Assembly: GCF_910592395.1 (NCBI RefSeq) | Contig: NC_088310.1 | Span: forward strand, 4,285,501-4,349,500 | Direction: 5' to 3' | From: Lineus longissimus | Lineage: Eukaryota > Nemertea > Pilidiophora > Heteronemertea > Lineidae | DNA length: 64,000 nucleotides | In this document: positions 1-13,400 of the stretch, piece by piece | Layout: the number at the start of each line of letters is the position of its first letter | Position numbering within the stretch: position 1 is the stretch's first letter | The notes under the pieces: model-generated | What the model saw: only the letters and a program-made list of their open reading frames with translations | What the model was told of the DNA's origin: nothing | Databases searched by the model: none | Made by a program: the position numbers and the translations under genes

Positions 1-1944
1 ATGGACGAAATGTATGTTCTCTGCCCTTTGTCCAGATAACCCTTTTGATAATTAGTCCATTCCTGTTCTATCTGTTTTTGGATCTGCATTGATGAATTTT
101 GGGGCAATATTGCTTATAGTGACTTTTTTTCTGAGCGATTAGCTATAATGTGACTTGAAATATTTCAGGATTCCATAATGAACATTTTATCAATCAAATC
201 ATATTTCTGGGTCATTTTATATTTGGTTATGTTGTTTATCCATCGCTTGATGACATTAATGTCTCAATGAGTCTTTTTTGGATTAATGACAGTTATCTAA
301 ATAACGTAGAATAAAAATTTGCTGGGCAATTTTACAGAAATGTTGTATTGGTGCCACCAGGACTATAATTTTAGCACTGGGTATAGGAACATGTTTGGAT
401 TGGTTGGGTGAAGATCAGATCGGAAAAAACTTTATATCCAGGGACACTAATGTTGGATTGAATCAAAATCCATCGGTCCTTGACAGAGTGCAGTATATCT
501 TCATGTCGTGGTCACCACTTTAATGCTATTAATTGCATGCATAGATCCTTGGTTGTAATGTTAGACAAATCCTTTACTATACATACAGAATTGAATACAA
601 CCATAAGCATTAATGCTAAAGTAAGTCATTTTGATGTTATTTGGCACCATTTCCTTTTTGTGCCAACACCCAGGGGGCAGGCACATAATAGGTTATAACG
701 AACGCACAATTAGAAAGGTATGGCCTTATTTGGCTCATCCTTAAATCGTTTAGTGAACCTATTGGTGTGGGTGTGTACAAGAGGAATAGGGGTTGAATTC
801 TTCAAAAGTCGATGGAAATTCCTTCTGATGTATATAAATGCACTTCTAATGCACTCAGCTGAAACTTAAAGCACCTGTGTGATGCATGCTTGGTGAATCT
901 ATTGTTCATTCATCATACTTTTTGTATCACTCCACTTTCAATATCTCATTTTCAAGTGAGTGCTCACATCATGCAGACATTCTGGGCATGTTGTGGTCTT
1001 GAATTCCTAAACACCTTGGTTGCAGAAAAGTGTTGTTTACTATTTACTAAGCACTTTGGCTGATTTTGCATGGCAACGGTTATAGTTTGAGCATACATGT
1101 ACATAACTGCCTTGGCTGTATGGAAGAAGTCAAAATCTCTTTTTATATATTTTGAGGTGTTTTAGATTAGAAATTGATACCTCACTATCTGTACTGAATG
1201 TCTCACCAAACATGTTTACCTGCGTCATAAACATGCATGCTCCTCCCTTGGTTGGCATATTGTGGCACCTAGTTATCTTAGAATTCTTTGTTTGAACTTG
1301 AAATGTAGAAAAGTGAGGGTGGAGTTCCCACTTTAACTCTGAGTCTTGGATCTGCCCCTAATATCTGTAACGTGATTAGTGATGGCCAGCAGTGCATACA
1401 GGAACTCCTCAAAGAATTCTGTTGGAATTGGAACAATGTTACATCATTCCCTTCAGGAATGTCAATTGGTCTTTGTAGGAAGAACACACAGTGCATCAGT
1501 GATGTAATTTACTTTACATATATGCATGAGTGAGTGAGAATTAGCCCCCAAAACCTTCATATTTGGCAGAGTGTCCAAGGCCCATGCCTTGTGTGTTAAG
1601 TATTCTTGAAATCTGGAAAACTTCCAGGTTTCCAGTTCAGGATCTGCGGTGAAATACTGCAAAGCATCAAATGTTTATAAACGTTCTCACTTCTTCTAGT
1701 TGTATAATTACTGGGTTTTGTGATCTTAGATGATATACATGGCTATCTGCACTAAACAGTTCCAAAGGAGCTCCCTTTAAGTTGTGTTTTAGAGATTAAC
1801 TATTTGATTGTTCAGAAAGGACATCTGAGACCCGAACTTAAGCTTGATTACCAATGTCTAAATGTAATAGCTTACAGGAACAGTAACTTTATCAAATACA
1901 TGTAGATAATATTATCAAAGATTTATAAGGACAGATTAACACAA

Positions 1945-2064
1945 TGGGTGATATGAATAAAGACTAGTAAATGATTTTACTTCAGTTTTGTACAGAAAGG
2001 CCTAGTGTAAATGTACATGGGGTTTTCAGTAAAAGCAATTGCTAGTCTTTATTCATATCACCCA
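1945..2064. repeat. Inverted repeat with 23-bp perfect arms
   Basis: The left arm at 1945-1967 starts TGGGTGATATGAATAAAG. The right arm at 2042-2064 is its exact reverse complement. The spacer is 74 bp and AT-rich. The arms could be terminal inverted repeats of a tiny non-autonomous transposon or the stem of a hairpin. No target-site duplication is obvious. Confidence 0.8.
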
Positions 2065-2487
2065 ATCTTAAAGAGAGACAAAAAGTCTCATTTCTATTCA
2101 AAGTAAAATGTACATCACATACTATAAAATAAAGCATAAAAGGATAACTAGAATTTAAAAGATGCCTTTAGTACAATGACCAGAAATGTGTGGACGGATA
2201 AGTGAAACAATATAACACGAAGACCACTTCAACATCTTGCTGTGTGTTTAGTGGCATTACAATCTTCTCCAGTGAAAACACTGCAAGGATTTGCAAACAT
2301 TTTTATCACTTTTCGACAATAACAATCGTCCACTATACCCTGCCACGATGCAGACCTGCACAATACTTACCTCAAGTGCATCTTGACCAGATTTACTTGA
2401 ATTTCCTACATGAAAAGTGGTGCAAAGAAAATGTTTTGAAAACAAACTGGGTCAAGGGGCTGAGAACTATGTCCCCTGCTCAAGTAA

Positions 2488-2664
2488 AGTGGAACCTCTC
2501 TTAGTGGACACCTCTCTTAGCAGGACACCCTCTCTATTAAGGACACTGTTTTTGTCGGGAGATGAGCATTTTCATTGAATTTCACCTCTGTAATCAGGAC
2601 TGCTCTCCATTATGGACAGCACTTGTCAGTCCCTAGAGTGTCCATGATAGAGAGGCTCTTCTCT
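2488..2664 (+). repeat. Relic of a dispersed repeat (AGTGGAACCTCTC family)
   Basis: It starts AGTGGAACCTCTCTTAGTGG and continues with runs such as CTCTCTATTAAGGACAC, GGACAGCACTTGTCAGTCC and GAGTGTCC. The same words recur in degenerate copies elsewhere in the window. The start resembles pogo/Tigger-type transposon ends. Confidence 0.65.
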
Positions 2665-2938
2665 ACATGTCATTTCAAACTTAATTAAAAATATACTTGG
2701 TACATTATTCAGCCTATCCTCACCGTCTTATGAACCCTGAAGGAAATCACCCTCCTCAAACTTGCAGCAGTGGCAATAGTTCCCAACTGGTTACATTCTG
2801 ATCTGATCAAGTGTGATTGTAGTTTATAGTTCTTCGCTCATTATCTTTGGATAAGCCACAGTCCTGCTGAAGTCAATTTTGAATGAAAAACCAACATATT
2901 TCACACCCTACGTGTCCTATTTTACACAATTTTTAAAG

Positions 2939-5900
2939 CTAAGAGTGATACACTTTGATTATTTCTGCGATCTCTTTTCGACATATTGGACATCCATCTC
3001 TCCGATTCAGCAGCAGCTTGGCACAGTCGTTACACGTGACCATGTGATGGCACGGACACAGTAGCGAGTCACGCTTGTGATCCATACAGATTGCACAATC
3101 CCGTTCTGAGTCATTCATCGAGGGAACTGAAACGATACAACGAAAAAGAACATGAGAGATTTTGATACTGTTTTCACAAGTAGGGAGACAGAGATGTGAG
3201 TGGGGGAGGGGCTTCTGGAGGTTTTTCAGAAACATGAGGACTTGCGATGCCGAACCTCCCTTTAAACAGGCGACAGGCATGGAAGCCATTGAATGTTTTA
3301 TAGTGCCAATACTGCAAGAGTTAAATATGGGTATTTTGAACAAAAGCTCTGGAAAGTTTACGATAGTGACAGTGAAATACTAGAGGTGCCGATATTATAT
3401 CATTCAGTAAAGACTGTATTTGATAGACTTGGGTCAGGCAGGGCATTCATTGATTTCTGACAAAGGTATGCACCTTTTATTTTCTTGCCACGAGCCATAA
3501 AGGCCCAGGATCAAGGTTCGCTTACAATGCCAATGCCGTCAAGGCAGATAGGCTCTAAGATTGACAAACCTTTCGACTCAATAACTCCACAGACCTGATA
3601 GGCCTTAGAGGAACTTTTAGCGTTATTACAACAGCTTAATATCTTCAGAAAGGTATGGCGGTCTCGTACTACAGAGCGTATCAATATAAGTGATACACAT
3701 TTCTTGACACAATCAGTATGCACAGAGATCCTTAAAAAATGGTCAGACACTTGTATCACCAGTACACTAAAGGCAAATAACTTGCCCTAGGACTTGCAGG
3801 CACTTCGGATACTTGACAAATGCACTGAAACTGAATGGAAATTGTTGTACTTGAGAACTAGTTCTGATTCAAGAGCATTTAAAAGTCTCCTTCAAAGACC
3901 ACATTCTCTCTTCAAAATCTTTGGTAAACAGAGAGCATGGTAAGTTTTGTTGAAAAAGTAAAAAAGATAGACCAGTGATGAGAAACTGGGTGCCTGATGC
4001 TTGCCGTGATCAGTTTAATATGGTACACAGACTATGCATTTACTCCTCTCTGCCAAAGGCTGTCACCGGAGAGACTTCATAGTATAAAAACTTGGTCTGA
4101 AAGTGAAATAATTTGTCTGCTCAACAAATTCTAGAACCTGCCCTGATTATTTCACCCAGCTTTCAAGTAGGTTTCAAGTAGGAGGTGGTTTAGAGTATCT
4201 TCCCATATGAAGATTAACAGTAACAGGTTGGTCAAGTTTAGGGCTTTCTCATCATATTGAAAAATTCTGTTGACTCCACGTGACAATTGTGTGTGACATA
4301 ATGTTTAGTAGGAATTTTCTAGAATAGACTTAATGTGCAGCATCATAGTAATGTATTGGGTGTTCCTTCAAAAATGGATCCTCCCCAAGTGGACATATTC
4401 TGTTAAGAGGACACACACACTCTATTGATTCTCCTATACTTAATCAAGTTATAACAAATAGAAACAAAGGTTTATGGCATTTCACTAAGCCTCTTAGGAT
4501 GTTTTATAGAGGTGATAGGTCAATAATAAATACTTAAATACCGAGAAGCAAACAGCATATTAGGCCTACAACACAGTCAATTAGTAACATGTGCAGGGAA
4601 GTCATCAATAGGACAGCCCACGCCCTGGGCCTCGTTGACACATAGCATGTACATGTATCATGTAAACGGTTTTTAACCCTCTTAGCCAAAGTTAAGGCAA
4701 GCTAGTGACAAGCTGAAGCCTATAACAAACGAAACAATTTTATTTTCATAACCGAAATTTCGTTTTCATACCCATCTGGCTTCATCATTCCAAGTTTGTT
4801 GAAACTGTCCTATCCATTTTTAGTCTAAGGGGGGGGGGGGGTTATAGAGAAGCTAGAAATATTCATTTTCTAGGCTCAAAGTTTATTTTGATAAGGTCCC
4901 TAACACAGTCAGTGCCACCTCAATAGCAAGTGATCGTTCGACCTGAAAAGTACAATCTCAGCAAGTCAAAGTTTAACTCATATCAGAAAACACCACTGAG
5001 GTTTTAACCAGAATTATGCAAATTTCAAGGTTAATTGTGACATAGTCTTGCTACCTGACTATTATCACTATAATATCAGGCCATATATAGGAAAGATGTT
5101 TTTTTATCTCAATAATTCTAGGCCCCTCATTATTTTGTATTGCCAAAGATTAAATATCTATAGGTATTGGATTTTGCATTGCACTCATTTTTCCTAAAGA
5201 ATGGTGGGGCCATATGTCTAAAAAGACCTTGGAACTGAATGGTGTGTATGCCTCATGCCCATCCATGCGATCCAGAATTTAGTCGAGCCAATTCAGAACA
5301 ATCTACACTTTGTTAGCCAAGTTTTGATCAAGTAACCAAATTTTTGGACATGAGGACTGAACTGTTTTGGAGGCCCTTTTTTACAACAAGTAGCCAGGAC
5401 ATAAAATGTGGTGCTGTCTCACTCATGATATTTGATAACATTGAGTCAAACACTGGCTATAATAGATATACATATTTTCAGTCAATGTATGACCAAATAG
5501 TAGCCAGTCAAGTTCAAGGACAATATTCTATCTATCTGAATCAATCGCTGCACATGTATTCTGAAATTGAAGTCAAAGTAAAATAAAACACACAGTTGCA
5601 GTCTTTGACCACAGTGACATGAACGGCTTGATCAGTCTGCCACCTAATGGTTTAGTGACATTCCACAGATAGGATAATGGCCCAATGGACAATCACTGTC
5701 ATGACTCCCCGCACCGCTCCAACTACTATGCCACTATCCCATGAACATCAAAAAGTCACTTTGACCCCAGGAGGTAACTAAGAAACAAATCTCCCAAAAC
5801 ACCGAGGAGAAACCCATTTGCTCAATTGGTTCCAGACCACAAAGTTGGTAAATTATAGTGTTGGATTGTCATGTGTTGAGGCTTGTGTAGGCTTTGTACA

Positions 5901-8900
5901 TGTCATATAATTATGGGCACACCCTTTTCCTGGGGTATAAAAACCTTCAATGGGGGTTCTTGTAAGTTACAATATCCTCTTAAGTTCCTTTCCCCGGACA
6001 CAGAGAATCCCCAGATCATGGCCATGCCAGGCATCGTCTTTGACCAGAATGGAAACAAGACAATATTTGCTATCATCATACACATAGCACAAGAATTGTA
6101 ATAAGAATAAGATCTTATTGTAAAGCATATTCTTCTGCAATTTCTGACATTATTAGATTTCATTAGTACGAAAAAAGTTATATTGTGTTTTATTATGCTG
6201 AATAATGTTCCAGCTGAGGCATGTACAACTCAACAGGGAATTCATTCACTTCGTCTTCAACTAGGCCAGTTTTCACTGCCAGTTTATTTCATTTCATAAG
6301 GAATTTTTATGTCTTCTTTTTACAGTAGTCAGTACACCCACGGCTTGGAATCCCGCTAGGCCTACACATGCACAGGGCCTACACTCCAAGAACTATTACT
6401 AATACTCAACCATGCAGAGGTGGTTACCCAATTTGACCAGGAATTACAAGCTTCACATACTTCTGAACATTAAGGGGTATAAAATTCAGAGGGGGCCACA
6501 AATTCTTTCGGGCACAGTAATTAGCTTTGGCCCCTAAGCCATTGAGATTGCCCTCCAGACCATAAACAGGGATTTAAAGCAAGAATGTTGTCCTTTGATA
6601 TCAAGTGTCTCCACCTGGTGTAAATGGAACACAACTTATAGTACAAGCACGAATGTTGATTGTTGCTAGAGTGACAATCGGACCTGAAAGGTTTAAAAAG
6701 TACACAACTATTCTTCTTGGGGAACTGATTCTCCAGGGTGAATGTGTAAATAAAACAAGTAAATCGAATAAAAGTGTATGAGTCTTACCATAGTCTTCAT
6801 CATCTTGGACGGGCTGAACATTGCCTTTGTGATGGAGAGCAGGAATCATTCCTTGTAACATCAGCCCAAGGCCTGAAGTGTTTTTGATTTGGTCAAACCT
6901 TGCTGAAGTAATGAAAAGGAACTTTCAAATTGGTTTTATCTATTCACAAGCTGGAAAATCTTCCTGCTGATTATTTTGTCCATGGCACTTTTGACTAAGT
7001 ACGCTGATGTTCAGGTGACTTCACATTTCGGTGGATCATGATTGTGACTTCTTCTCACATTCCCATCAGAGTTACAGACACCATCTCTGTTTATGGCTAC
7101 TCTGCATTTAACAAATCTTGGGTGGCTTGCCTCTTTTTCTGCTTTCAGCAATCTAGATGTCCAGGAAATGCATATTTTGAATTTTGATTCTTCTATGGGA
7201 GGGCCCCCGAGCCTCAATTGTCTCAAAGATCACACTTAGTTTCCTTGCCCACTCAGTGGGGTAGCAGCCCAGCCCCAGGTGAAGACAGATTCAGAACATG
7301 AGCAAAATGTCACAAAAATTTTCATTACCTTTCTTTCTTTCTTCTCTTTGCTCTTCTGTAAGAATGAGAGGTTCATCGCCAGATCTAAAAAACAGTGTTT
7401 TACCCATCTGCTCAAGGAGTACACGCACTGAAAATACAAAGTGCAACACTGTTAATAGATTGTTTTCAGGGACGTGAGTGGAACAATGTCAGGTCAGGTA
7501 CAGTACTTTCTGCCAGGTGGGTGAGCATTTCCATGACGTCAGACAAGAGAGGACCCACGTCAAAAATAGCCACCATGTCAGAAGGCAATCAATGGACATT
7601 GATGAAGAGCCAAAACAGGTCCCTCTGACCCATAGGCTACAAACATACATAGGGAACACCTACCTTTTTCTATTGCAACAGCAGAGGTATATTTATTTGG
7701 TGTGATTTCAACTTCAGGAATATAGTAGACAGGGTAAAGAAAGCGAAGACCCATAGTTCTCTGAAAAGAAAAGATCAGTCAAAATTATGGAATTGATGCA
7801 GACAGATCCCCTGCAATCTTGTGACAGGTCACTTTACATACATGTAGATTGCCTCGACCTCTGAATGAGATGTCAAACCAAGATTCCTTGTAACTTATGC
7901 CTACGCTAGGGCAAGCAAAGACCTCATCCATTTGGACAGAAAGTTGTTGCAGACTTCTCCTTCCTGGCCATAGACAACCTTTACTAGACATCATTTTTAT
8001 ATTAAGAGGACACCCATTCTGGTCCTAAATTGGTCATTTCCATTCAAACTGTTCTATGAAGGACAGCTAGTCAGTCCCCAAGGTCAGGGTGTCTTTAACA
8101 GAAAGGTTCTTCTGTATTTGTCTTCTCTACAATAAGCCATAGCTATTTCTAGTGTTAGTCTGCAGGTGAATAAAGAATGTTTCAGGAGAACTGTCAGCAA
8201 AGATAACTTACACTGGGTTTTCTAGACTTTTCAGCAATAGCTGAAACATCTAACCTGAGTGAGTTGGTTGTGATGATAGCTTCTGGTGGGCAGCACTGGG
8301 CAACCTCTGCAAAAAAACCACATCGAAATAAGAAATTGCATAAAACTATCGTGAAATTTGTGAAGCTCCTGAATAGATATGTTGAGATTCGACCCATTTT
8401 ACACAGAAGAAGTAAATTTAAACATCATACATTTGATCTCTCCAGTGCATTTAGAAACATACAAATGTGTAAGTCAAGATGAACACATGAAGATAAACAA
8501 TAATATCTCACTCGACAGAGGTCGACTGTTCTTCAGACAGAATCTTAAGAGGGACATTTTGACTCCCGCAACCTGAGAACGCTTTGACTGGCAACTATAG
8601 AGGCCAACATACATGACACCAGAAACCCGTACAGAGAAGGTCCTTGACAACCTACAAGTGGAATGAAGAAAGCATGGGGTCTACAAGGATTGATCAAAAC
8701 AATTGCCAAGGAGAAAGGTGAGTGTCTCTTACTTTCAAATAATGCTTTCTTGACTTCCATATCATCTATCACAGCCTCAAGTATAAACTCAGCATCATTG
8801 ACAGTCTCCTCAAGTCGACTCATACATAGTATCTGACCCTGAAATTGGGATAGAAATAAGCAGTCATAGAATTGAACTTGAAAGACCAGAAATTACAACC

Positions 8901-10131
8901 CATTGTTGGTCTTGGAAGGAATATCTGCATTCCCATTTTTGTTTGAAAGAATAAGCCATAATACTTGAGTCACAAGATGAAAGACATAAAAGAATGTTAA
9001 AGGGGAACAATAGGCAGTAGCAAGGGGCTCATTCATATCATCTTCAAGCACTTATAGGCACAGTTAGGGGTCTGTGTTGTATCTGATTAACAGCATTCCT
9101 TCTACCAGCCTGAATAGTTTTGATGAACTGTCACTGTAACATTGGGATATTGGTGACTTCGTGCAACTTATTCTGACCTACGCTGGCTGCCGCCTTTAAA
9201 CTCATCATCTTTACTTGTTAACTTCACAATACAGCTGAACCGTTCTAAGTGCTGTCCTTTTTAAAGGAGAGGTGTTCGATAACAGAGGTGGAATTGAATG
9301 GAGACAACCAGTTTGGGATCAATACTAATTTCCTTAATAGAGAGAATGTCCTTATTAGAGAGGAGTCTGCTAGTGCTACAGGATGTTCCACTGTACTAGG
9401 CATTTCACAAATTTCGTTTTAGTTCTGTGGCCAAGCAACTCAAGAACGAAGTACTTACCACAAAGTTTTTATGTGTCATGAGACCGCCCTCCCTCAGTGC
9501 TTTTTTGTCTTCTTCAATTCTCTCATATGTACTGTTGAGACTATTGATGTTGTGATCATATATTTTGACCCGATGGCCATGATATGCTAGTTCCCCTGAA
9601 AAGTATGAATCAAAACATAAAGAAGTTTCATTCTTTGCCATGAATACTAGTGTACCTATAACCTATAGCAAGTTGGATTTTTTATAGCAATTCGAAAAGA
9701 ACTGTGCATGAGGGAGGGGGGGGGGGCGTAATCCTGTTAGGGCAAATTGTGTTCCATTTCTCTGCATGACTGTGACACCCTGTAGCTGTACTGTCTCAGT
9801 GTCTCACTGTCTGTTCAATACTACAGTAGGTTGTTCTTATAGTCATGTTAGCTGCCAGTCCGACTCTCACTCTGTCTCACTCTCTCAGTCTCATGCTCTC
9901 AGACGCCTCAGTCATCACCCACATCAGTGACAGTGTCAGTGAACTGAGCATCTAGATCTGAGTGTCAGGGTGAGTACAGTACGTGTGAGTGTGCATACTG
10001 CATGGTTATGGTATGATGGTGTCGGACACTTTTCTCTTTTCCAAACCAGACCTTTTAGGGATCATTTCAAAGATCTTACCAGCAATCTTTATGCCCATGA
10101 GGCCACAACCAAGAACAGCAATCTTCACCAT
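2939..10131 (-). CDS. 3-hydroxyacyl-CoA dehydrogenase-like NAD-binding domain fused to a C-terminal RING finger
   Basis: Eight exons on the minus strand: 10131-10080, 9595-9459, 8838-8733, 8306-8212, 7760-7664, 7427-7329, 6902-6789 and 3126-2939. All phases match, giving 295 aa. Residues 1-200 form a Rossmann domain of the 3-hydroxyacyl-CoA dehydrogenase family: GxGxxG at 8-13 (LGCGLMG), an acidic ribose-binding residue in YDHN at 31, FILEAVIDD at 81-89, TTNS at 111-114 and GLRFLYPV at 134-141. The family's usual catalytic stretch is GLHFFNPV, so the histidine is arginine here. The all-helical C-terminal dimerisation domain is absent. Instead residues 244-282 form a perfect C3HC4 RING (C-x2-C-x11-C-x-H-x3-C-x2-C-x10-C-x2-C), and the protein ends IIKVYHS. 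A 3.7-kb intron precedes the RING exon, and its phase 1 fits exactly. Inference: an NAD- or acyl-CoA-sensing E3 ubiquitin ligase rather than an enzyme. The alternative is that the RING exon belongs to another gene; the matching phase argues against this. Confidence 0.8.
3127..6788 (-). other. Long last intron of the dehydrogenase-RING gene
   Basis: This 3.7-kb intron separates the dehydrogenase exons from the RING exon. It has a good donor (G|GTAAGA at 6789/6788) and acceptor (TTTCAG ending at 3127). It contains a poly-G run near 4831 and a weak repeat relic around 4358-4440. I see no convincing internal exon. Confidence 0.65.
7998..8112. repeat. Degenerate copy of the dispersed repeat
   Basis: Words shared with the 2488 copy include TTAAGAGGACACCC, TCATTTCCATTCAAA, GGACAGCTAGTCAGTCCC and GGGTGTCTTTAACAG. 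It lies in an intron of the dehydrogenase-RING gene. Confidence 0.5.
9239..9396 (-). repeat. Degenerate copy of the dispersed repeat, reverse orientation
   Basis: It contains GTGCTGTCC, CCTTAATAGAGAGAATGTCC and ends GGATGTTCCACTGTA, the reverse complement of a TACAGTGGAAC end. It is intronic. Confidence 0.5.
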
Positions 10132-10448
10132 GATGAATTATTTCGCAACCCAGCAGAAATAAAGCGACGGGGGGTGATTTCAGTGAGTGTCATCACCACA
10201 AATTCAAAACATTATCACCATTTTGCTTCCATCACAACTCAGATACAGAGCTAGCCACTAGAATTCAAAGCCGATGCGTTTATACCAGAAAAAGTAAATT
10301 ACCAATGTTTAACTCACTTTACTACAACGAGAGTGATAACCCGGACCTTTGAACTAATTGCCAATCATATGTTATTTTTTCAATTTGTGACTATTGAAGA
10401 ATGTTTCGCTGTATCGATGCCTTCTTCTTCAAATCGAAAAAGTTGAAG
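10132..10448. promoter_or_regulatory. Probable bidirectional promoter, dehydrogenase-RING / CAMKMT
   Basis: Only 317 bp separate the two divergent start codons, so both promoters and 5' UTRs must fit here. A CCAAT box lies at 10361-10365. No clear TATA box is seen. Shared use is inferred from spacing. Confidence 0.55.
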
Positions 10449-13400
10449 ATGGCGGAAAGTGCGAATTTTCGAGGGGTAAAAAAGCCACAGAATAGGTCAG
10501 CTACTGCTCGCCTTCGGTGGAAAATGTTGGGAAAGGTATAATCTTATAATAGCCTATATTTTAGAGATCATCGTGATGTATACTTGATTGAATTTGGTGG
10601 TCCAGAAGCTTCGATTATATTGCAATTAACCTGCTAAAAATGTCATTCATAAATGATTTGCGAGGCCACGCCACCTATCAGATAATTTTGGAACTAATAT
10701 TACAAGAGGTCCATTGATCTGGCTCTCAGCTGATAGTCACTACTGCAGAACACCAGAGGCAAAGTTCGTTTGGCTTTATGAGATGACGTGGGTCCAGGGT
10801 TTTCCAATTAGTGAGAAATATGTGAAAATGTTGTGGAAGTATAGTAGAATACACATGGTTTCATCTTAACCCCCCCCCCCCCATAGGTCTTTATTTTTTC
10901 TTTAAAAAACTACCGGTAACCACCGCTTACGCTACATTGGATTTGCAATTTGCTTAGAAAGGCATAAAAAAAGTAAGATTCAGTTCTCTAAACTGGTTTT
11001 TTCCACAGGCACTTGCAGAACAAAAGATTGATGACAGGAGGACGGCAGTTTCAGTCAGAAGATTTCTAAGCTTCGACCTCCTGTCAACCAAGGTCATCCC
11101 GAATACAGATGCAGCAAATGAAACAAGTCATCCTGAGCAAGATGAAGAATATCTTTGGTTTCATTTTACGTGCAAGCAATGTCAGCAGTTTGAAGCTGAT
11201 ATATGGTAAGTCTCTTCACCCAGATAGTTATGGTTTGTGTGGCGACTGAGTTATTAACTAAGATAAGACGAGGTCACTATTTTACTAGTATCTGATCATC
11301 TACCACTGAATGTTTCATGACTTGAGTCCAGTGTGGGTATGCAAGGAATTTAATACTGACCTACAAAATATCATCATTCTTTATATGAGCCAGCGTTAGC
11401 TACTCTTATTGTATGTATGATAGCATTGTAAATCATGTATTCTCTTTTCAGTCAGTTGACTGGGACCCTCAAACTTGGAGATTTCCTTGGCTTCAACAAT
11501 ACTGGAAATGTCTGTAAGTTGTTTTTCCTGTGCTCTAATTCAAATAAGAGGGGTTCAAAACCATGTTAGCACTGACAAGGACTTGTCCTTTCATGTTGGC
11601 AGTATACTAAAGGCAGCCTACACTGTGTAGAGATCAGTTCTCTTTGTACAAGACACCCTAAAAAATTTCAACATGTATGTTTCAGGTATCTGGCCATCAG
11701 AAGAAGTGCTGACATATTATTGTTTAGGGGATCCAGCCAAATTTAAGTAAGTATAGTGAAACATTGATTCATCTTTTGCCATTTTTCATGTGCATCTATT
11801 GCTGAAGAAGGGTTGGGGAGTCAACAGTAGGTTATTCACTCATGCCTTTATAGAAGTTTCACTTGTAAAATACTGGAAACAATTTGTACATTCCAAGGAC
11901 GAAACCTCAGGATGTTCCAAAAATTCTTAATTTCATTTGTTGCATTTGTCTTGCAGGAAGAAAAATGTATGTGAATTAGGGGGTGGCATGACATGCTTAG
12001 CAGGAGTTGCAGTAAGTTTTTCTTTTCACTGTCCTTTCAGCCTGTCATTCAAATTAATGCATTATTTTATGAGGATCGGCAAAAGTTGTATTGAAAGTGC
12101 AGAGTCTAACTTGACAATTATTTGTCTTTGTATTTGTAGGTTGCAGTTGGTACCGAGGCAAATGAAGTCATTCTAACAGATGGCAATGAGAAGTCTATAC
12201 GCAGTAAGTTACCATACAGAAGAGAAGAGTATAAGAGGACTAACTTACCTAGTTTGTTGAGACATCTTCATCCTGGACAGGACATAAGTTTACAGTCGTT
12301 TTATGCCTCTATTCCAGCCTTTAGCCACTTTCGCTGAATGTCTCTGTCTAGTACTGGCTAAAGAATGAGTAAGAAGACATCAAGTAGCTTATCCATCTGA
12401 AATAATCAGCTTCACACAGAACTTGAAGATTATCTGTTCAATTCTAATAGGGCGCAAATGGCAAGCTTAGTCTAAAATTACTGGTCATTTTAACTAAAGT
12501 GTCAACACCCCCAGTTCACATGAAGACTACTTCAATAGATGTCAATACTCATGTTTCTTATTCTGTTTCAGATATACAACGCATTGTTGATAGAAATCAG
12601 TCCAAATTTGACCAGACTGAAGTAAAAACTTGGTGAGCATTATCATCATTCGTTGGAAGTTGCTTTATCTAAGCCGTACGATTGAGCCATTGCTTCATTA
12701 CTGTAGATGTAATAAGTCTACAAAAATCCTTTCGACACTTCCCCAGACTTTCCAGGTCTTTGAAACCATGTCCTCAGTAATTAAGCACTGAACATCATGA
12801 CTTTCAAGGCATAATAGACACTTTTCTTATTTTTTCAGTTCTCTTCGCTGGGATGAAAAATACTCCGCGTATGAGGACCACTTTGATATTGTGATATGTG
12901 CAGACTGGTGAGTGAACCAAAACCTACAGAGTTATTTGGTGTGTTGTTTGGCCCCTTTTCTGAAATCTTGATATATATATATATAGTGCATATCATTCTG
13001 AAATAATCTTGAGCTTGGTGGAAGTGCATGTATAGCCTAGGTGTGATTGTGATTTGGACCTATGTTGATCGAGTTTGACTTGGTAAGATTTGTTTGACAT
13101 AGCTGTACACATTTTGACTGAGACGTGATTCTCATGTTCCAGTTTATTCTTTGATGACTTCCGGGAGGATTTGGCGAAGACCATTCACAGTATTCTTAAA
13201 GCTGAGGTGAGTGAAAATTCATCCATAAATAAGTGCTGCAGAGCAGAATATGTGGAAAACCAATGCATACATCTCTCTTTCTTTTAAGGATGTAAGTTAA
13301 GGTCCCAAACCTGTCATTTCCATTCAGATTGACCTCTGTTACTAGGGCACCTCTCTAGTAATGACTCTGATGGTCAGTTTTTAGGATGTCCTTCATAAAG

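Larger units (their letters stand above)
1..2938. other. Gene-free left flank
   Basis: I see no exon with recognisable protein similarity on either strand; the open frames are short and look like chance. The stretch holds an inverted repeat at 1945-2064 and a relic of a dispersed repeat at 2488-2664. Part of it may be 3' UTR of the minus-strand gene that stops at 2939. Confidence 0.6.

Noticed and set aside
6601-6788. Read-through of the seventh dehydrogenase exon as an alternative C-terminus
   Set aside because: A strong donor (GTAAGA) ends the exon, and the RING exon fits in phase; the read-through has no family resemblance. It could still be a minor isoform.
4829-10883. Homopolymer runs of G or C (for example about 4831, 9718, 10870; also 27707)
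   Set aside because: Simple sequence, without features that suggest function.
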